Counted from the stretch's first letter, positions 1 to 11,214 are shown. The stretch is 64,000 bases of DNA from Pyxicephalus adspersus (GCF_032062135.1 NC_092866.1:25410981-25474980), one strand, 5' to 3'. A program made the numbers and translations. Notes: a model not told the origin generated them from the sequence alone.

Positions 1-3000
1 AATATGCCTAAACATTTGAAAGTACTTGCACACATTTCCAAAAATCTCTGCATGCCTTTCCCTTTCTGTACTTCACGATGGGCTACGAATATCGAGAGTC
101 CTGTGGCCCATAAGAGAGGGCTGGCCGAGTCCGAGTCCTGTGGCCGAGTACTGTGGCCTGTATATGAGTACTTTTATTATACATGCATGCACAATACTTT
201 GAATTTCTGGCCCCATTAGTGAATGTTGCCAGCCAGGAGAGTGAACTTGTAACTTTAACAAACTAGGTCTTAAAAATTATATCTTACAAAGTACATGATA
301 CACGATCATGATACACTTTCTATTTAATTCTACATGACCAATTTTTAAGGTTTGTAAATGTAAACTTTGGTTACTATTTTCTTTTTCTTTGGTAATAGGT
401 TTCAAAGTTGATAAGACCTTTCTATAAACTGCAATTGGAAAAATCTCATAAAGATGTTAAGTTTGATATTTGGCCTAATTTGACCTTTACAAAAAAAATG
501 GAACTACAATTACAAGATTTACAGTGATTCATTTCATTTTAATGTATGTTAATATTTTTGGGTATTCACTTTGTTTAGTTCATATTAGTTATGGGCACAA
601 CATATTAGTCATTTGATTAATTTATTACAGCAATTACAAATGGCCATCAATGATGCTCAGCTAATAGAACCCCATTGCAAACGCTTGCCTGGTCTTTGAT
701 AATGTACTGAGGTGCTTAGCATTGTTAAGTGGCCTCAGAGGATCATTTTAACTAACATTTACAGAAATAAATATAGCAGGGCTTTATTTTAAACAACAGC
801 ATGCTTTTTAATTAGGCTAACATTGGCACTGTTTTGCAACACATATCAACACATTTTCACCATAGTCACTAGTATCTAAAGATTGTGATTTGTTTTATAT
901 ATGTGAATATGCAAACATCAGGCAGGCAATCTGTGCCACTTAAGAATTCACTTTTGCTTTTTAAAATTCATATGGTATTGCTGAGTAATCAGTAGTTTAA
1001 AATTTCTGACTATGAGAAAGCTACATAAAGAGAAAGCCCTTAAGACCATCACTCTGTACCTGGCTACTTTTTGCAACTTTGTCGTAATGAAAGTTAATTT
1101 TGTATAAAATCATAGAAGTAAACTGGTGCTCACAAGATTTTCTGTGCTCACAGGCACTTTGTCTCATTGGTGAATGTCCAATTGTAATTGATCCTTTCAA
1201 TTACAATAATAATATAGTTATTATTAGTTTCAAAAGATCTTGAATGTTAAAGGCCCAGACCTGTACTTCCCCATCACAACAGTCACATACTCCACCGCAC
1301 ATCAGTTGTATTTGCTAGGTAAAGAATGATATCGGCACCAGATGTGCATTCTAATTGTTTTATGGGCATAGTTGACTATTGCTCCAGCAAAAAGTATTGT
1401 TGGATCTTAAATGTATATTTTTTTTATTATAATATAAGCAGAAAAAATTATGACATCTGGGTTGTTAATTTTTTAGCAGTTGCTCAGAACATTTTTCTAT
1501 ATTTAAGCAACCTTAAACACAAATCTAAAAAAAAATCATTTTCTAGCAAAAAGACAGAGAAATCAGCCAGACAAATGTATCAGAAGCGACAGATGCCTTG
1601 AAACAGCCAGTGATTCATATCATGATAGGAAGATTTCTCATTAATGCCAGTTTTAAATAATGTTTCTAAACAGTGTCTATCGAACTGCTTTATAATTCGC
1701 TGCAATCTCCCCCTGGCACTAAAAGCACAGCCTGCTAGATGGTTCTGTTTCAATTATAATTGCTTAGCATTTACAATAATCAACACTGGTTTATTGCAGT
1801 GCAAGAGTTATTTTACTCCAGCACACCTAGAATAAATTACAAGGGGATTAGTGATTCATTTGAAAGTATAAAATATCATGCTTGCTAAGAATATAAAATA
1901 GGAGAAATGAGTTTATTTATTTACAAATTGTGTTATTCTAACTCTGCCCCAGTAAACCAGTGATCATTTTGGACAACCACCAAGAAAGTGAAAATGAATG
2001 CCTCTGATCCTAATTAGATGTTAGAAGTTTATATCTCACAATGGCTACTTTTCCATTTTTATTTTTATTTTTTTTTTGCTATTGTCAGCTATTTTATTTA
2101 AGCAACAATCCACTGTGTAAACTTACAAAGCTTTTTTAAATGCTTTGGTTGCACTTTTTGAAAATGTTACACCACCCAGTACATCATCTGTAGTCATTTC
2201 CAACCTGTTTTTATAATCAAATGGATTGAGGCATCCCACCCCCAAGTGAATGCCATTGAAATCATTAAAAAACTGTAACTGTTGGGAGAGGGTTGCCATC
2301 ACATTTGGCTTTACAGACTAAAAATGCCCTCTGATTGACAATATATCACTGCTACCTGAACATTTCATATTAAGACTAAAATATATGGAAATACTACAAA
2401 GTTCCTGGTTAAATAAAGCTCCGCCTATTAACGCTCAAGTCAGCGGCCAGCCAATGACAAATTTCTAAAATAGCCAATATTTTTATTAGCTGCAGTTGTC
2501 CATATTTCCTTCTCCTGCCCATCTACAATGTTTCATGTATCCTATAAATATTTTGTTATGTCCACCCCCAAATGTATACCTTCCCTATGAGTCCAGACAC
2601 TTTCAGTATTCCTATAACTCATAAACCTGAATCAACAAAATGATCATTTAGAGCTACTGCATGTTGCAGCTGAAGTCACCTTCTGGCCTAATTATCAATA
2701 CATTTACATCTATAAAAACATGTGGAGTAAGTTATAAAAATCTACATCAATGCTTAACAAAGTTTCCCCCTGGAGAAAAACTTCAGACACAAAGTATCAT
2801 TGACTAAAATAACAATTTACATACCAAAAAAGCAATAAGTTACAAAGCAGCAATGATATAAAAAACAATGTTACTGCAAAAACATTCATACAATATAGCA
2901 ATTTATGTACAATTATTAGTTCATATTTTTTCAACAGAAGCATTTAATTTTTTTTTAGCAGAATGAAATATTATTTTTAGTGCTGAAAAATTAGGGGACT

Positions 3001-3075
3001 AGAAACATACTCTAAATCAGTAAGGAATATAAAGTACAATAAAATGCTTGCCAAGTAAATTATTCATATACCATA
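1..3075. other. Upstream flank without recognisable gene
   Basis: AT-rich, mostly unique DNA. The only reading frames are short, low-complexity and without recognisable domains. A 3-kb stretch without obvious transposons is less usual in this window than transposon-filled sequence. A section near 2405-2560 holds CCAAT-type motifs (GCCAATGACA, GCCAATAT) and may be regulatory. Confidence 0.5.
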
Positions 3076-3088
3076 TAGATAGATAGAT

Positions 3089-3140
<52 letters not shown>
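3076..3140. repeat. (GATA)n microsatellite
   Basis: A nearly uninterrupted GATA/AGAT tract of about 65 bp with one early interruption (gatgata). It lies in AT-rich sequence upstream of IRX5. Confidence 0.95.
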
Positions 3141-3279
3141 TGTTTAAAGTTTTGATTCTTAAGGACATATTTTCTTCGTCTGATAATTGTTATATATTTC
3201 AGGTTTCATTGTAAAATATTTTATATTACCCAAACTAAAAATGTTATTTTAATGGATTGAATTGACTCCAATAAAGGGT

Positions 3280-4700
3280 TAATTCGATATTAATCTCTTA
3301 CATAATATCAGTTAATCTCACCATTCGCCTTTGTATGGCAGGAACCTGATTTAAACATCACGATTTTATTATTCAGCTGTGATAAAAAAAATCCCAAATC
3401 CAAGAAGATGGATGAGGACACAGCTCGATTTTTTGTGCAGTACTAAAGGGAGAAATGAGTGCTTATTAACCGCTATAAAGCCCGTTATCTTTGCCGATTT
3501 TCTATCCAACCCCAGGGACTGACATCATTTAGTAAATGCCACGGCAGCAATGCAGCACATCTGTGAAAAGAGTAACGAAGCATAAAAAAATCACAGATCT
3601 GAAAGCACTCCTAATAAAACGTAAACGATCATTTTATTACACGTATAAAACTTTTGTCTCCATAGGCCAATGCATGGCAATAATAATAAATGCTAGGATG
3701 GAGACACAAGTCAATATTTAGCGGACAAGTGACAGATGAAGGGCTATCGCAATGTATTCAGAGCAAAGTGGGCACCCCTCCACCTCTACATATTTGGGGA
3801 CATGGCTGTGACCCTCTCCTGATCCCATGTGTAGACAGGCACATTCAAATCGTTTCCACTTGAATAGACAAGGAAAATGAGAGGTCTCCAAGCCTCCCAC
3901 AATGGAAACAAAAGTTGGCCAACAAAGTCTCAGGGACACTCAGAGTTGTCAAGTTGAAAAAAAAAACAGCATGTGGGAGCAGCAAGTAAACCCAATCCCC
4001 ATAAGATCCCTCGCTTACCTTTCTCCAGCAATGACTCCTAGAACACATAGGAGCTTGTCTCTCCTCTCTGCCCTGGATCCCTGTAATTATTAACTGTCTG
4101 CTTAAGCTGTATGGAAGCTGAGCAGGTCATTATTGGCACATAGCAGGGCATCAATGAGCCATGACGTTACTTTAACATGCACCCTTTCGCTCCCATGGCT
4201 TAGCACCTCCCACGGGCCAATCACAAGGCAGAGGTCTGCAGGCAGCTACCCAATGGGAGGCGGCGGGAGTGGATTTATGTTAAAGAGATGGCAGAGGATT
4301 AACTCTTATTGGTCCACGCTGCTTCTCCTAAAATCACAATCTACTGGTGATGAATGAATGTTTGCCATGGCATGATTATCCTCGGTCGGTCGGTCGGTGT
4401 GTTGTTCACCGATGTTGGTCAGATCAGCCAGGAAGCTCCTCTCTTCATCCTTCCAGCTGGGATTGTAAGCCTGGCTCCTGTGATCGCGCTATAAATACAC
4501 ACACTGAATTAGTAAAAAGCCTGGGAATTGAATCAATAATCAGGAAGCATACAATCCTCAAGATAGCGCTCATGCCGCCAATTAAAGGTCTTTCCCCGAG
4601 GAAAATTGTGCTCCAAAGAAATTATGTAAACTCGCTCAGTATTTACGTTGCTCTGATCTCTATCCAATGTTTGCAGGGTAGATGAGATCTGTACTTAAAA
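3280..4700. promoter_or_regulatory. Candidate regulatory region 2.5-4 kb upstream of IRX5
   Basis: Unique sequence of mixed composition with GC-richer islands. A CCAAT box in 'cgggccaatcacaaggc' lies near 4214, a CRE-like TGACGT near 4163, and a (GGTC)4 tract at about 4384-4398. No reading frame is convincing. In mammals a divergent noncoding gene (CRNDE) starts upstream of IRX5; this position would be compatible, but nothing in the sequence proves it. Confidence 0.3.
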
Positions 4701-4947
4701 GAGTCAGATGCAGAATTCCTACCCTTGTGTGCAGAGTATTATTAGCACAAGTCGTGTATTTCTTATGAGTCTAGCAATAAAATATGTCATGGCTATTATT
4801 CTAGCAGATCTGACAGTGTATAGAAGAATAGATCGCCTTCTCATTGCCCTAAAAACAATATTTATCAATAAGTCACATGATCAGCGGTAATTATAGAATT
4901 GGAGCATCATTTATTGACAAGGCATATTTATTATAGGATTTGTAATC

Positions 4948-5195
4948 ATGTATACCTTCTATACAGGAGCTATGTATTAGAATCAGGAATATTATATTAT
5001 AATCAATTAATCTATTATATTCATGTATACCTTCTCTACAGGAAGGATCTATCTATTATGATTATTATGTTATATCTATTTATTATAATCATGTATACCT
5101 TCTATACAGGATCTATGTATTTTAATGAGGATTATTATATTATAATAGATCTGTCTAGTATATTCATGTATAACCTTCTCTACAGGAAAGATTGC
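4948..5195 (+). repeat. Minisatellite with alternating 66-76 bp units
   Basis: The motif 'catgtataccttctmtacag' recurs at about 4948, 5023, 5089 and 5165. Spacers are 'gga..ctatgtatt..' and 'gaaggatctatctattat' type, so the true repeat is a pair of units of about 141 bp. The open frame over it is a by-product of the repeat. Confidence 0.8.
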
Positions 5196-5353
5196 CGACA
5201 AGTAATTTATGAAGAAGCAAAGTGTGACATTCTACAACAACTATTCTTTAATATTGCCTAAATGGCAAATACAGCGGCTTTTTATACATTTATTGCAATA
5301 TACTGGTAAGAAGATCTGATCTCATATTCTAATCATATCGGCTGATATTTTAC

Positions 5354-5450
5354 ACAGTATTTATATAGCGCCATCATATTACGCAGCGCTGTACAAAGCC
5401 CACAATCATGTCACTAGCTGTCCCTCAAAGGGTTTCACAATCTAATATGT
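5354..5450 (-). repeat. V-SINE 3' fragment
   Basis: On the minus strand it reads like the 3' half of the element at 51339-51601: 'attgtgaaac...gggacagctagtgacatgat', then 'agcgctgcgtaatatgatgg' and 'cgctatataaatac'. The tRNA-like head is missing. Confidence 0.75.
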
Positions 5451-5789
5451 GATATGTCTTTATAAAACCACATTTAGACATTTCGATCTGTGCTGTCATG
5501 ATTTAGAAGTGTTCTATTATAAACAAACGATGCATTTGGGTGTTGTTCAAAGTAAGAAGTCAAAGCAACATTACTTTGTGTGTTAATTACAATGGTGTGA
5601 AAATTGCAGCAAAGAAAATTGGAGCTTCTATCCTTAGAAACCAATCAGATCCCTTGATTCATTTTCCCAGGGAATGAAGGATGCCCCCTAACTGGTGTAA
5701 GCAATAGTTCTCATGTATTCAGTGGTCCTAAATCACCCTACTGCCTGATATTGTGCAGTGTACAGAATATTATAACACCTTTACAGAAT

Positions 5790-5924
5790 AACTCTATTAT
5801 CTATCTATCTATTATCTATCTATATATTATTTATCTATCCACCTATACATCTAATATGTATCTCTATCTATCTACCTATCTATATATCTATTATCTATAT
5901 ATATCTATTATCTATCTATCTATA

Positions 5925-5970
<46 letters not shown>

Positions 5971-6092
5971 ATATTATTTATCTATCCACCTATAAATCTA
6001 ATATGTATCTCTATCTATCTACCTATCTATCTATCTATATATCTATTATCTATATATATCTATTATCTATCTATCTATTATCTATCTATCTG
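5790..6092. repeat. (TCTA)n microsatellite with an internal 147 bp duplication
   Basis: A 300 bp tract of TCTA with TATA variants. A segment beginning 'tatatattatttatctatcc' occurs at 5821 and again at 5968, followed in both by the same non-unit block (ccacctata.atctaatatg). The open frame across it is simple-sequence. Confidence 0.95.
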
Positions 6093-6345
6093 TCATTCTG
6101 AGAAATATATCTAGAGGGATCAAAGCAGATTACATTCTCTGATCTATGGGGATTTACTGTACTTCATGTGGTTTTAATCTGCTTTTTTTCTGAAAACATT
6201 TTATGAGTTTTATGTAGAAGGGTAAAATACCTTTATTCCCTTAGATCCTTAGCAAAATCTCCCGCTTAAAGCCCTCCTCCTCTTCCCTCCATAATCACAT
6301 TTCTTAGAATAGGAGAATCGCTAGTTCAAGGTGACAACGTTAGTA

Positions 6346-6424
6346 TATTATTATTATTATTATATTATTATTATTATTATTATATTATTATTATTATTAG
6401 TAGTAGTATTATATTATTATTATG
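6346..6424. repeat. (TTA)n microsatellite
   Basis: An imperfect TTA/TAT tract of about 78 bp with a short TAGTAG interruption, roughly 780 bp before the IRX5 start codon. Confidence 0.9.
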
Positions 6425-6599
6425 TGTTTTAGTAGAACAAAAAACAAACACTGGGGTATTACAGACAAAGCAACAGGCAGCAGAAGCCATCTCTGTCTAT
6501 TGACCTGTTTGCCATGAAGCTTCTATAACAAATCCATGATTTTTTTGGTTGTTGCTATCTTATCAAAGCAATAATTGTAAGCATACGCACAATGTATAG

Positions 6600-7196
6600 G
6601 TCAGTATGAGCACAAAGCTGGATACAAAGCTGAGCTCCTGCCTTGGCCAGTCAATCAGTAAAGAGTTTCTTCCCAGCAGCCCTGCGGGTAAGTCGGTGAT
6701 CTAAGCCTGCACGGTAGAAAGTTGAGCTGTTCTTTGTAGAGCTTGCATTGTGTTTGATGGCCATGAAGGGGCAGCCTTCCCCTTGGAAGAGAGAGGCAAT
6801 ACAGAAAGGGGGGAAGCATGCTGATAATTGGACAGTCCCATCACCATCCCTTTCCCTGCCAACACCCCAAAGGAGGAGCATCAGGCGTCACATTCCTCGT
6901 TTTCCAACTTAGCAGGACCTCTGCTTCCAAAGTCTACACCAACCCACACTCCCACCCAACTTTCCCCTCCCTCCCTGCACAGAAGGAAAGCACAAAAAAA
7001 AATCTTACAAGGGAGCAAGAAGAGCAGAGAGGGAGAGAGAGATATCAACTGCAAGAGACAACAAGCTGGATCTGCAGACTGGCAACTTCAGCCCACTTCC
7101 CTCCAAGAGCCCCCCTAGCAGAAGAAGTGCCCCCCATTTTATTTCTCTTGTAGTGTGCGTGTCTCCAAAGATAAGAGTGTATGCATGTGTCTGGCC
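6600..7196 (+). promoter_or_regulatory. Probable IRX5 proximal promoter and 5' UTR
   Basis: This unique sequence lies directly before the IRX5 start. It is purine/pyrimidine-rich and more GC-rich than the AT-rich flank further upstream. No clear TATA box is visible, so the transcription start cannot be placed. Two upstream ATGs lie close to the start: 7181 (out of frame) and 7185 (in frame, four codons upstream). The regulatory role is inferred from position only. Confidence 0.5.
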
Positions 7197-7430
7197 ATGT
7201 CCTATCCTCAGGGCTATTTCTACCAACCATCTGCTTCTTTGGCTTTGTATTCTTGCCCTGCTTACAACACTAGTGTCATCTCTGGACCAAGGACTGATGA
7301 GCTGGGAAGGTCTTCTTCTGGATCTGCTTTCTCACCTTATGCTGGATCCACATTCACAGCTAGCTCAGCTGGCTTCAATTCTCCTCTCCAGTATAGCGGA
7401 GACCCCGCTGCTGCCTTTACATCTTATGTG
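7197..7430 (+). CDS. IRX5: IRX5 coding exon 1 (residues 1-78)
   Basis: The exon encodes the Ser/Tyr/Ala-rich N-terminal region before the homeodomain, ending ...AAAFTSYV. It is followed by the donor GTAAGA at 7431, and the break falls between codons (phase 0). The alanine run that is long in mammalian IRX5 near this position is only three residues here. Confidence 0.95.
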
Positions 7431-10057
7431 GTAAGAATTGTCATTGTTCATCCATTAAATGATTAGAAAGTAGGGGCTAATGGGGGGTCAAAGGCTCCCA
7501 GGAAAGTCATCTGCCATTGTAGCCTCAGCTTCTTTGCTTTGTAATCATAGCAGGTTGTTTAATATACAAAGCATCCTAGATTGCAAGCTCTTCGGGGCAG
7601 GATGCTGTCCTCCTGTGTGTCATTTGCAACCCCTATTTAATGTAATGTTGGCGCTTTATAAATATTAATATACAAAGTACACCGAACGTATATAATTATC
7701 TGTGTTTTATCCCCCTAAAATAAACCTTTGTGTGCAAGAACAAGAGGGAACCCCCAAAACTTGCCCCTATATATGTAGTTTAAAGTTTTCTGGAACTAGA
7801 TCTATAACGATTTAGTGTTTCCTAGTAATATCTGGGATCGTATCAAAGTTCTACAAAGAAATATTAACTACATGGATGCTGGAGAATCGATCTATCAAGT
7901 CTCTGACTTTCCCAGCACTGAATGAGTCAATGTGAAATATGAAGTATGTTTCCAATTACAGAGGATGCCTCCATTAGAAGGAAACATACCCAATCGAAAT
8001 GTGATCTTAAAAGCGTCCAGTTGCTGAATCTGTTTTACTTCAAACTGAGACTGAAAACTTAGAATGATATTTCACAATGGCTAACAACATTATCGATTGA
8101 TTAGCGATAAATCCGAAATTGGGTGTAAACTAACCCCCTTCCCGAAACATTTCCCCATTATCCCTTATTAGAGAAAATGTAAGTTGTCTTGTAAGCAGCT
8201 ACTCATTGACACATTTGTAGGATCGGGCTGTATTTACTCTTGGCATTGTAAAAGTCACAAATGTTCCTTAATGCTTTTATCAGCCCAGTTCTGATTTAAT
8301 TAGGCGAATAAAGCCCCATGCGACTAGCGACTTAATTAAATCTTTGTGAAATGTTTCTAGTGGATGGCTGTCAGGGACCCAGGGCTAGGTGTGGTTGGGA
8401 AATTAAAGGCTGGATCAGGTTCATTTTTTTTTGCTTCCAGCTGTAGAGATCACAGTTCCCCTGCTCCATCCTAAATACAGCTGGGTATGGTATAGTGGAG
8501 CCAGGCTTAAAGCAACCATAGGCCAGAGAACCAAGCAGAATGGCGATCTCTATATGAGTGATCTACTAGAATAAATTATAAAATAACCTATTTTATCTGC
8601 ATAAGATTGCAAAAATTATTGTGTGGACGTTCTTGATTGTTTTATGAACAATGAAGAAACAACATTAGGTTCACAAATGACATTGATGTTTGAATATAAA
8701 AAAATGATGATGATGATGATGATGATTATTATTTATCCCCTCAGGGCTCTCCATATGATCACAGCACAGGCATGGCCGGTTCTTTAGGGTATCATCCTTA
8801 TGCTGCTCCCTTGGGATCTTATCCTTATGGTGATCCAGCCTACAGGAAAAATGCCACCAGGGATGCCACTGCTACTTTAAAAGCCTGGCTCAATGAACAC
8901 AGGAAGAACCCCTATCCCACCAAGGGAGAAAAGATTATGTTGGCCATCATCACCAAGATGACCCTCACCCAAGTGTCCACCTGGTTTGCCAATGCCAGGA
9001 GGAGACTTAAAAAGGAGAATAAAATGACCTGGACACCTAGGAACAGGAGTGAAGATGAGGAGGAGGAGGAGAACATTGATCTAGAGAAAAATGATGAAGA
9101 AGAACCTCTAAAACCCGACGAGAAAGGGGAGCTGGATGTAGACACAGGTGAGTGTTCTTTTATTATTAGCACTTTGTCATAAATCTCTCTGATTGCCTTC
9201 AATGTATCTAGACATTAAATTAAATCCTTATTTATTCAGGTAAATAAATTCTGGATGTTGTGAATAATTCTCTGTCTGCTTTATTTACAGAAAAGCAAAG
9301 TCCAGCCAGGGATGAGTCTGATCGTTTGGAAAATGAAAATCTTCAGGAGAAAGATTTGGTTTCGATCAGGAGTGACTCCGAATTAAAAGAAGCTGAAGAG
9401 TCTAGTGACAATCTCTGTAAAAGCTCTGCTCCAACTTCTCCACCTATGGGACAGGCCCAGGAAGAACAGACTGTACATAATCGCCATCTTCACCACCATC
9501 ATCATCATCAACTACAGCAAGCAGCCCAGCATCCCCGCCCTATAGACCTTGTGCATAGGCGCACCCCACTCCTCCATGGCACACTTACCGGCAATGCCGC
9601 ATCGGTCATCCACTCACCCCCTGCATCAGCTTCCAAACCCAAATTGTGGTCCTTGGCAGAGATTGCCACATCCTCGGACAAATCTAAAGAAAACAGTGAA
9701 ATCACATCTGGAACAACTACAGTCCAGTCCATGCTCAGCAGTTCATCCCCTATTTCCAAATCCCCTGCATCAACGTGTCCCCTTCCCAATAACACTGTGT
9801 TGTCCCGACCCCTTTACTACAGCACCCCATTTTACCCTGGCTACACGAACTACAGCTCTTTTGGTCATATGCACAGCCACCATGGACCTAACACAACAGC
9901 TTCAGCCAACAACAATGCACATTTTAATGGATTAACCCAGACTGTCCTAAACAGAGCTGAAGGTATGGCCAAAGAGTGCAAACTCAGAAGTCAGTCTCAA
10001 GCAGACCTTAGCAAAGACTCTGCTTATGAAATAAAGAAAGGTATGTCCAGCCTTTAA
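7197..10057 (+). CDS. IRX5: Iroquois homeobox protein IRX5, three coding exons: join(7197..7430, 8745..9147, 9291..10057)
   Basis: The spliced reading frame is 1404 bp (467 aa plus stop); human IRX5 is about 483 aa. The N-terminus [20 protein letters not shown] is the IRX5 form, not the IRX2 form (IRX2 has APGSLALYSC). A TALE homeodomain spans about residues 110-172, with the recognition-helix motif WFANARRRL at 158-166. An acidic Glu/Asp-rich stretch follows at about 180-211. The IRO motif [12 protein letters not shown] is at 328-339, and the IRX5-type C-terminal block ([16 protein letters not shown]) at 383-400. A His6 run lies at 280-285. Splice sites are canonical GT-AG; intron 1 is 1314 bp (phase 0) and intron 2 is 143 bp (phase 1). 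Family knowledge: nuclear DNA-binding regulator of heart, retina, neural and limb patterning. Start 7197 is chosen for the conserved N-terminus and a G at -3; an in-frame ATG at 7185 would add four residues. The gene appears intact. Confidence 0.97.
7576..7675 (+). repeat. Dispersed non-LTR retroposon 3' end inside IRX5 intron 1
   Basis: The block runs from 'ttgcaagctcttcggggcag' through 'tgttggcgctttataaatat'. The same block appears more completely at 41193-41333, and its last part is shared with the V-SINE tails at 33.9-34.2 kb and 51.3-51.6 kb. This is the 3' end of a dispersed retroposon family, lying about 150 bp into intron 1. Confidence 0.75.
8090..8370. promoter_or_regulatory. Candidate conserved noncoding element in IRX5 intron 1
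   Basis: This non-repetitive stretch of intron 1 is rich in homeodomain-type cores: TTTAATTAG near 8295 and CTTAATTAAATC near 8330. It also has a GATAA-type site. It lacks coding potential and matches none of the repeats seen in the window. Enhancer function is inference; alignment with other vertebrate IRX5 introns would be needed to test it. Confidence 0.35.
8702..8733. repeat. (ATG)n microsatellite next to the intron 1 acceptor
   Basis: About eight ATG/GAT units run to within some 15 bp of the AG at 8743-8744. The remaining pyrimidine tract is short (ATTTATCCCCTCAG). Confidence 0.9.
8745..9147 (+). CDS. IRX5: IRX5 coding exon 2 (homeodomain exon, residues 79-212 plus one base)
   Basis: The exon follows the acceptor CCCCTCAG at 8737-8744 and starts [15 protein letters not shown]. 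It contains the whole TALE homeodomain, including the three-residue loop extension typical of the class (YPTKGEK region), the [14 protein letters not shown] helix, and the acidic stretch [18 protein letters not shown]. The donor is GTGAGT at 9148. Exon phase matches exon 3. Confidence 0.95.
9291..10057 (+). CDS. IRX5: IRX5 coding exon 3 (C-terminal region, stop TAA at 10055-10057)
   Basis: The exon follows the acceptor TTATTTACAG ending at 9290. It encodes a Ser/Glu-rich linker, a His6/Gln-rich segment, the IRO motif, a Ser-rich stretch and the conserved C-terminal tail ending [10 protein letters not shown], which parallels the YELKKGMSDI ending of mammalian IRX5. No internal stop or frameshift was seen. 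Confidence 0.95.
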
Positions 10058-10345
10058 TTCTGGATTCAGTGGGACTTACTTTAATTTATTAAAACATAAA
10101 AATGCCTTTGACAGTTTACCAATTCACCATCAAGAAAGTTTAAATCATTCTAAAGACCACTGCAGAAATAACTCTGGCTGGTCTCAATATGTCTATAACC
10201 AGCTTCAAGGAAATTCACAATTTGTATTATTATGAACCTGTATATTTAATGTAGCATTTTGTATTTAAATGAATCATCACTATCTTTGAAGTAAATTATG
10301 GAATTAAATCCGATGTACATTGATTTATGCTGTTTTTGTAACAAA
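10058..10345 (+). other. IRX5: IRX5 3' UTR (end uncertain)
   Basis: AT-rich sequence follows the IRX5 stop codon. A variant polyadenylation signal ATTAAA occurs at 10303-10308 and another at about 10087; no canonical AATAAA was found in the first roughly 300 bp. The end of the transcript is therefore a guess. No repeat is recognised here. Confidence 0.4.
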
Positions 10346-10499
10346 TATATGAACTTTTGCTGAATTATTACTTTCCTTTTTAGAATACTTTTACGAATAT
10401 TTTCAAAATCTTTTTTTTGCATCTATTTATTCCCCTCTATTTCTTCTCTCTTTATCTTTTTCCTAAATTCTTTCATTTTATTCTCTCCATACAATAACT

Positions 10500-11040
10500 C
10501 CAGTTTGCATGGGGGAGTCAAATGAATAGGGAGACTGAAAAGCATTTATTCGATGGTCCTCATTGGCTGTGAATGTGTTAACCTTTATTAATTTTAACCA
10601 ATGCCCTACTCCACGCTAAGCAATCAAGCATTGACCTTAACTAATTAATTCGATTTTATGCAGGAATCTTGTCATTACAAAGACTAGGAACTGTAGAACA
10701 CATCGTGTTTTTATGTTATTTAGAGCATCAGACCCTATGTAATCATCGATTATATCATCATTTAGATTTTTTTTTAATTTTCGCTTTTTACAAGACGAAA
10801 AAATCTTTTGAGTGAATGTGGGTTTTGTTTCTAGAGACAAGCCTGGGGATAGAGCGCAGCTCAATGGAAGGTAAATCTAGGTCAATGCTCTGTTTCGCTG
10901 CTAGGTGTCGCTCTTGTGCTTGCATTGCTTCGTTATTTGCATAGGTGTGAATAGCAGGCTTATGAAAGAAGATAAAAATAAAGAAAGAAAAGTCTCCGAT
11001 ATGCAAATTATGATTGGACAGAGAAAGGTATCAGGTATAC
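10500..11040. promoter_or_regulatory. Candidate conserved noncoding element downstream of IRX5
   Basis: Non-repetitive sequence with a CCAAT-type motif in 'aaccaatgccc' near 10595, a T-box core AGGTGTGA near 10943, and a POU octamer ATGCAAAT at about 11000-11007. It has no convincing reading frame. Enhancer function is inferred from motif content and from the enhancer-rich deserts around IRX genes. Confidence 0.3.
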
Positions 11041-11214
11041 TGCAATTCAAATCCTAAAATGGGATTTACATGCCAAATTATACATACAAATCGGATACAT
11101 GGAAAAAACATATCCCCCAGTCAATTTAATTAGTATGAACTTTTGTATTCTTTCAGTATTCAAAATCATTATATAGATATGCCGTTAGGTATAATTATTT
11201 TATATTTTTTTAAG

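Noticed and set aside
90..160. Local repeat 'gagtcctgtggcc' near the window start
   Set aside because: Two short occurrences only; too little to define a repeat or element.
4948..5195. Regular repeats considered as a CRISPR array
   Set aside because: Units are not identical, spacers are related to one another, and the genome is animal.
4899..5261. 120-residue open frame rich in Tyr/Ile/Leu
   Set aside because: It is a translation of the minisatellite and AT-rich sequence; residues follow the repeat period and no domain is present.
5751..6101. 116-residue open frame of Tyr/Leu/Ser/Ile repeats
   Set aside because: It is the (TCTA)n microsatellite read in frame.
8912..9202. Minus-strand open frame over IRX5 exon 2
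   Set aside because: It is the antisense shadow of the acidic and homeodomain codons; no independent evidence.
9508..9795. Minus-strand open frame over IRX5 exon 3
   Set aside because: Antisense shadow of a real exon.
9549..9935. Alternate + frame over IRX5 exon 3
   Set aside because: Pro/Thr/His-rich shadow frame within the validated exon.
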